DNA of 28,663 nucleotides. Origin: CAYMFD01 sp964389475. GTDB lineage: Bacteria; Bacteroidota; Bacteroidia; Chitinophagales; Saprospiraceae. The stretch covers positions 1 through 28,663 of the forward strand of contig CAYMFD010000040.1 in NCBI GenBank assembly GCA_964389475.1, in the 5' to 3' direction. A program made the translations under genes and the position numbers. The notes beneath the pieces are model-generated. The model saw nothing but the letters and a program-made list of their open reading frames with translations, had not been told where the DNA came from and made no database searches. Shown here one piece after another: positions 26,635 to 28,663 of the stretch. Positions within the stretch are counted from its first letter, which is position 1. Every line of letters begins with the position of its first letter.

Positions 26635-28404
26635 ATGATCAGATCTCTCCTTATTACTATCATTGCTGTAGGCACGGTACAGAATGTATCTGCCCAAGGC
26701 CACTACGTCGGCACCAGAGGTATGACGTACCATCTCGTAGATAGATACCGTGTGCTACAGGATATTGAGGCACCTATGGTTACCTCTACCAATAATTACC
26801 TGAGGTCTGACATCTCAGAGGTCGGACTCAGCATCTACAACGCCAGTGATAATGCGACCAGCAGGGCCAATGCTATATACCTACTAGAGGACAATGCAGA
26901 ATACTTATCTACAGCTGACGATCAGGTGACCATAGATACGAGTCTATTTAAAAGTGCAAGTGCTTTTGACACTGCAACTGACGATTACCAGATACAAGCC
27001 AGGCAGCCTATCCTCAAACACTTTTATAAGGACAGATCTACCTTCCTCACCTACGAATCAGACCACTTCTACTTTAGGACCAACCCCATCCTAGAAGTGA
27101 GCGGTGGCGTCAGCGCTGACGAAAACACCAACGTCTTTACAAATTTGCGGGGTCTAGAGATCCGAGGTGCCATAGATAATAAGGTCTACTTCTATACCTC
27201 TCTACTAGAGACACAAAGAGGCTTTCTCAACTATCAAAACAATACCATAGAAAGCAGGGAGGCCATACCTGGTAATGGACTATACAAGCTATATGAGAGT
27301 AGTGTCCTCGATCAACTCTCGGGTTACGACTATCTCAATGCCGTCGCCTACTTTGGTGTACCCATCAGTAAGCACGTAGCGATCGAGATAGGTCACGGCA
27401 GTCACCATATAGGTCAAGGCTATCGATCTCTCCTGCTGAGTGACTTCGCCAACAACTACTTCTACATGAAGCTAAATAGCCGCGTCGGCAAGTTCCAACT
27501 ACAGAATCTATTCGGAGAGTTAGCTACGGTGCCCAACACGGCAATAGGTGGAGATAACCTCATACCCAAGAAATATTTTGCCAACCATACGCTGACCTAC
27601 CGTCCTAATAATCGCTTTGCCATATCACTGTTTGAGACCGTCGTCTTCAGTAGGGAGAATCAATACGAACTGCAGTACCTCAATCCTATCATCCTATACC
27701 GAACCGTCGAACAGTTTATCGGTAGTCCAGACAACGTAATACTAGGACTCGATGGTAGATGGGACCTCTTTAAGCGACTAAGCCTCTATGGGCAGTTTGT
27801 TTTAGATGAGTTTAACCTCACGGAGTTTAGCGAGGGCGATGGCTGGTGGGGCAACAAGTACGGAGTACAACTAGGCCTAAAGTACTTCGATGTAGCTAAT
27901 GTAGACCACCTCGACATACAGCTAGAGACCAACATAGTGAGACCCTGGACCTATTCACATGGTCGTACGGTCGAGGGCCTAGATACCTACTCGCTGAGCA
28001 GTTACACCCACTTTGGTCAGCCTATGGCGCATCCGCTAGGTGCCAACTTTGTAGAGATGCTAGGTATCCTCCGCTACCAGCCGCTGCCTAGGCTACACTG
28101 CCAGGTAAGAGGCTACGTGACGACCTTCGGTGGCGATACAGATGCGGAGGCATTCGGTGGTGATATCTTTAGACCCAATACAGATCGATCTCGACAGGAG
28201 GGCTACCAGATAGGCGATGGTGATCGCCAGATGATCACTGGTGTAGAGGCCATCGTAAGCTACATGTTCGCTCACAATTACTTCGTCGACCTCACGCTAC
28301 TACGTCGTCAAAATAATTTTGAAAGCGGTGTATCTAGTATCAATACATCTTATGTAGGCTTAGGCGTACGGGTTAATACCGCCACCATGCCATTCGACTA
28401 CTAG
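26635..28404 (+). CDS. Wzi-like capsule-assembly outer-membrane beta-barrel protein
   Basis: This protein of 589 residues is predicted to be an outer-membrane beta-barrel of the capsule assembly Wzi family. The start chosen is the ATG at 26635, three codons after an in-frame TTG, because it begins a standard signal peptide, MIRSLLITIIAVGTVQNVSA, cut before Gln21. The mature protein alternates polar and hydrophobic residues throughout and ends in an aromatic residue (Tyr), as barrels do. Family-like segments include 'IGHGSHHIGQGYRSLLLSDF', 'ANNYFYMKLNSRVGKFQLQN', 'YLNPIILYRTVEQFIGSPDN' and 'LSLYGQFVLDEFNL'. E. coli Wzi (about 480 residues) helps anchor capsule. The Bacteroidota members are longer and their exact role is less clear. 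No capsule genes are adjacent in this window. It is divergent from DUF3108. Confidence 0.75.
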   Translation: MIRSLLITIIAVGTVQNVSAQGHYVGTRGMTYHLVDRYRVLQDIEAPMVTSTNNYLRSDISEVGLSIYNASDNATSRANAIYLLEDNAEYLSTADDQVTIDTSLFKSASAFDTATDDYQIQARQPILKHFYKDRSTFLTYESDHFYFRTNPILEVSGGVSADENTNVFTNLRGLEIRGAIDNKVYFYTSLLETQRGFLNYQNNTIESREAIPGNGLYKLYESSVLDQLSGYDYLNAVAYFGVPISKHVAIEIGHGSHHIGQGYRSLLLSDFANNYFYMKLNSRVGKFQLQNLFGELATVPNTAIGGDNLIPKKYFANHTLTYRPNNRFAISLFETVVFSRENQYELQYLNPIILYRTVEQFIGSPDNVILGLDGRWDLFKRLSLYGQFVLDEFNLTEFSEGDGWWGNKYGVQLGLKYFDVANVDHLDIQLETNIVRPWTYSHGRTVEGLDTYSLSSYTHFGQPMAHPLGANFVEMLGILRYQPLPRLHCQVRGYVTTFGGDTDAEAFGGDIFRPNTDRSRQEGYQIGDGDRQMITGVEAIVSYMFAHNYFVDLTLLRRQNNFESGVSSINTSYVGLGVRVNTATMPFDY

Positions 28405-28564
28405 CGTATCTATAGACGAGTGTATCTCAAAATGCAGGAACCTCAAAAAAATTCTTCTTGAGTTCTAAGCAAGCCTAGACGATATGCATCTCGACAATAG
28501 TTGTAGTCACATTTCCGTAACCCTGATCTTGTAGATTCTGGATCTGGTGTGGCATTGTCGCACT

Positions 28565-28651
28565 GGCGCGACGGGCCACTTACTTTTTCCATTGCTGAAA
28601 AAGTAAGCAAACCCGCCTACCCGGCAAGCCGGCTTGGCAGGCAGGAAAGCT
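28565..28651 (+). repeat. Dispersed two-hairpin repeat, copy B
   Basis: This is the second copy of the element at 2608-2690, 51 of 58 identical over its 3' part. Here the first stem is a perfect 11 bp (CTTACTTTTTC with GAAAAAGTAAG) and the inner stem of the second hairpin is a perfect 5 bp (CCGGC/GCCGG). It lies about 160 bp after the Wzi-like gene, near the window end, so its full extent may continue outside. Confidence 0.8.
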
Positions 28652-28663
28652 AGTCGCTCTAAG

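Noticed and set aside
28475..28579. A 34-codon minus-strand frame ending 'TTTIVEMHIV'
   Set aside because: It overlaps the dispersed repeat, opens only at a GTG next to a stop, and has no family match I can see. It could be the tail of a lost gene, but that cannot be supported.

Overview
The window is chromosomal DNA of a member of the Bacteroidota, probably from the Saprospiria (Lewinella-like lineages). The evidence is a giant secreted protein with a C-terminal type IX secretion (T9SS) sorting domain, a DUF2851 gene (a family essentially confined to this phylum), promoters of the Bacteroidota type (TTTG-N19-TAnnTTTG), absence of Shine-Dalgarno sequences before most starts, and the divergent alaS / M23-peptidase pair common in the phylum. 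The family assignment within the phylum is an inference. No rRNA, tRNA, CRISPR array, phage gene or transposase was seen.

Layout. 1-704 (minus) is the 5' part of alaS, cut by the window edge. A 435-bp divergent promoter region separates it from a membrane-anchored M23 peptidase and a RidA-family deaminase (1140-2555, plus). A 704-bp gene-free stretch follows (2556-3259); it holds a two-hairpin dispersed repeat whose second copy closes the window at 28565-28651. Next come folA and a DUF2851 gene, 2 bp apart (3260-5040, plus), which converge on a minus-strand hldD-panC pair (5063-6886).

From 7087 to 25418 the minus strand is one giant gene of about 18.3 kb, with a promoter and roughly 260-nt leader at its 5' end and a clear terminator at 7003-7040. 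It encodes a secreted protein of more than 6,000 residues. In order it has a signal peptide; about 2,045 cysteine-rich residues with no family I can name; an array of 18 DUF11 modules joined by very acidic Asp/Gly linkers; a cysteine-containing HYR/Ig-like region; a carboxypeptidase-regulatory-like domain; a dockerin-like domain; a cohesin-like domain; and the T9SS sorting domain. Two 100-N assembly gaps fall inside modules 11 and 15. The second breaks the reading frame, so automated annotation will split the gene. Beyond it lie a DUF3108 protein (minus) and a divergent Wzi-like outer-membrane beta-barrel protein (plus).

How it fits together. Most flanking genes are housekeeping: tRNA charging, wall hydrolysis, enamine detoxification, folate, pantothenate and LPS-heptose synthesis. 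The giant gene is its own transcription unit and the accessory item of most interest: it looks like a surface or extracellular stalk protein built by repeated module duplication. The last two genes also act at the envelope, and a link to capsule or adhesion is plausible but not shown by the sequence.
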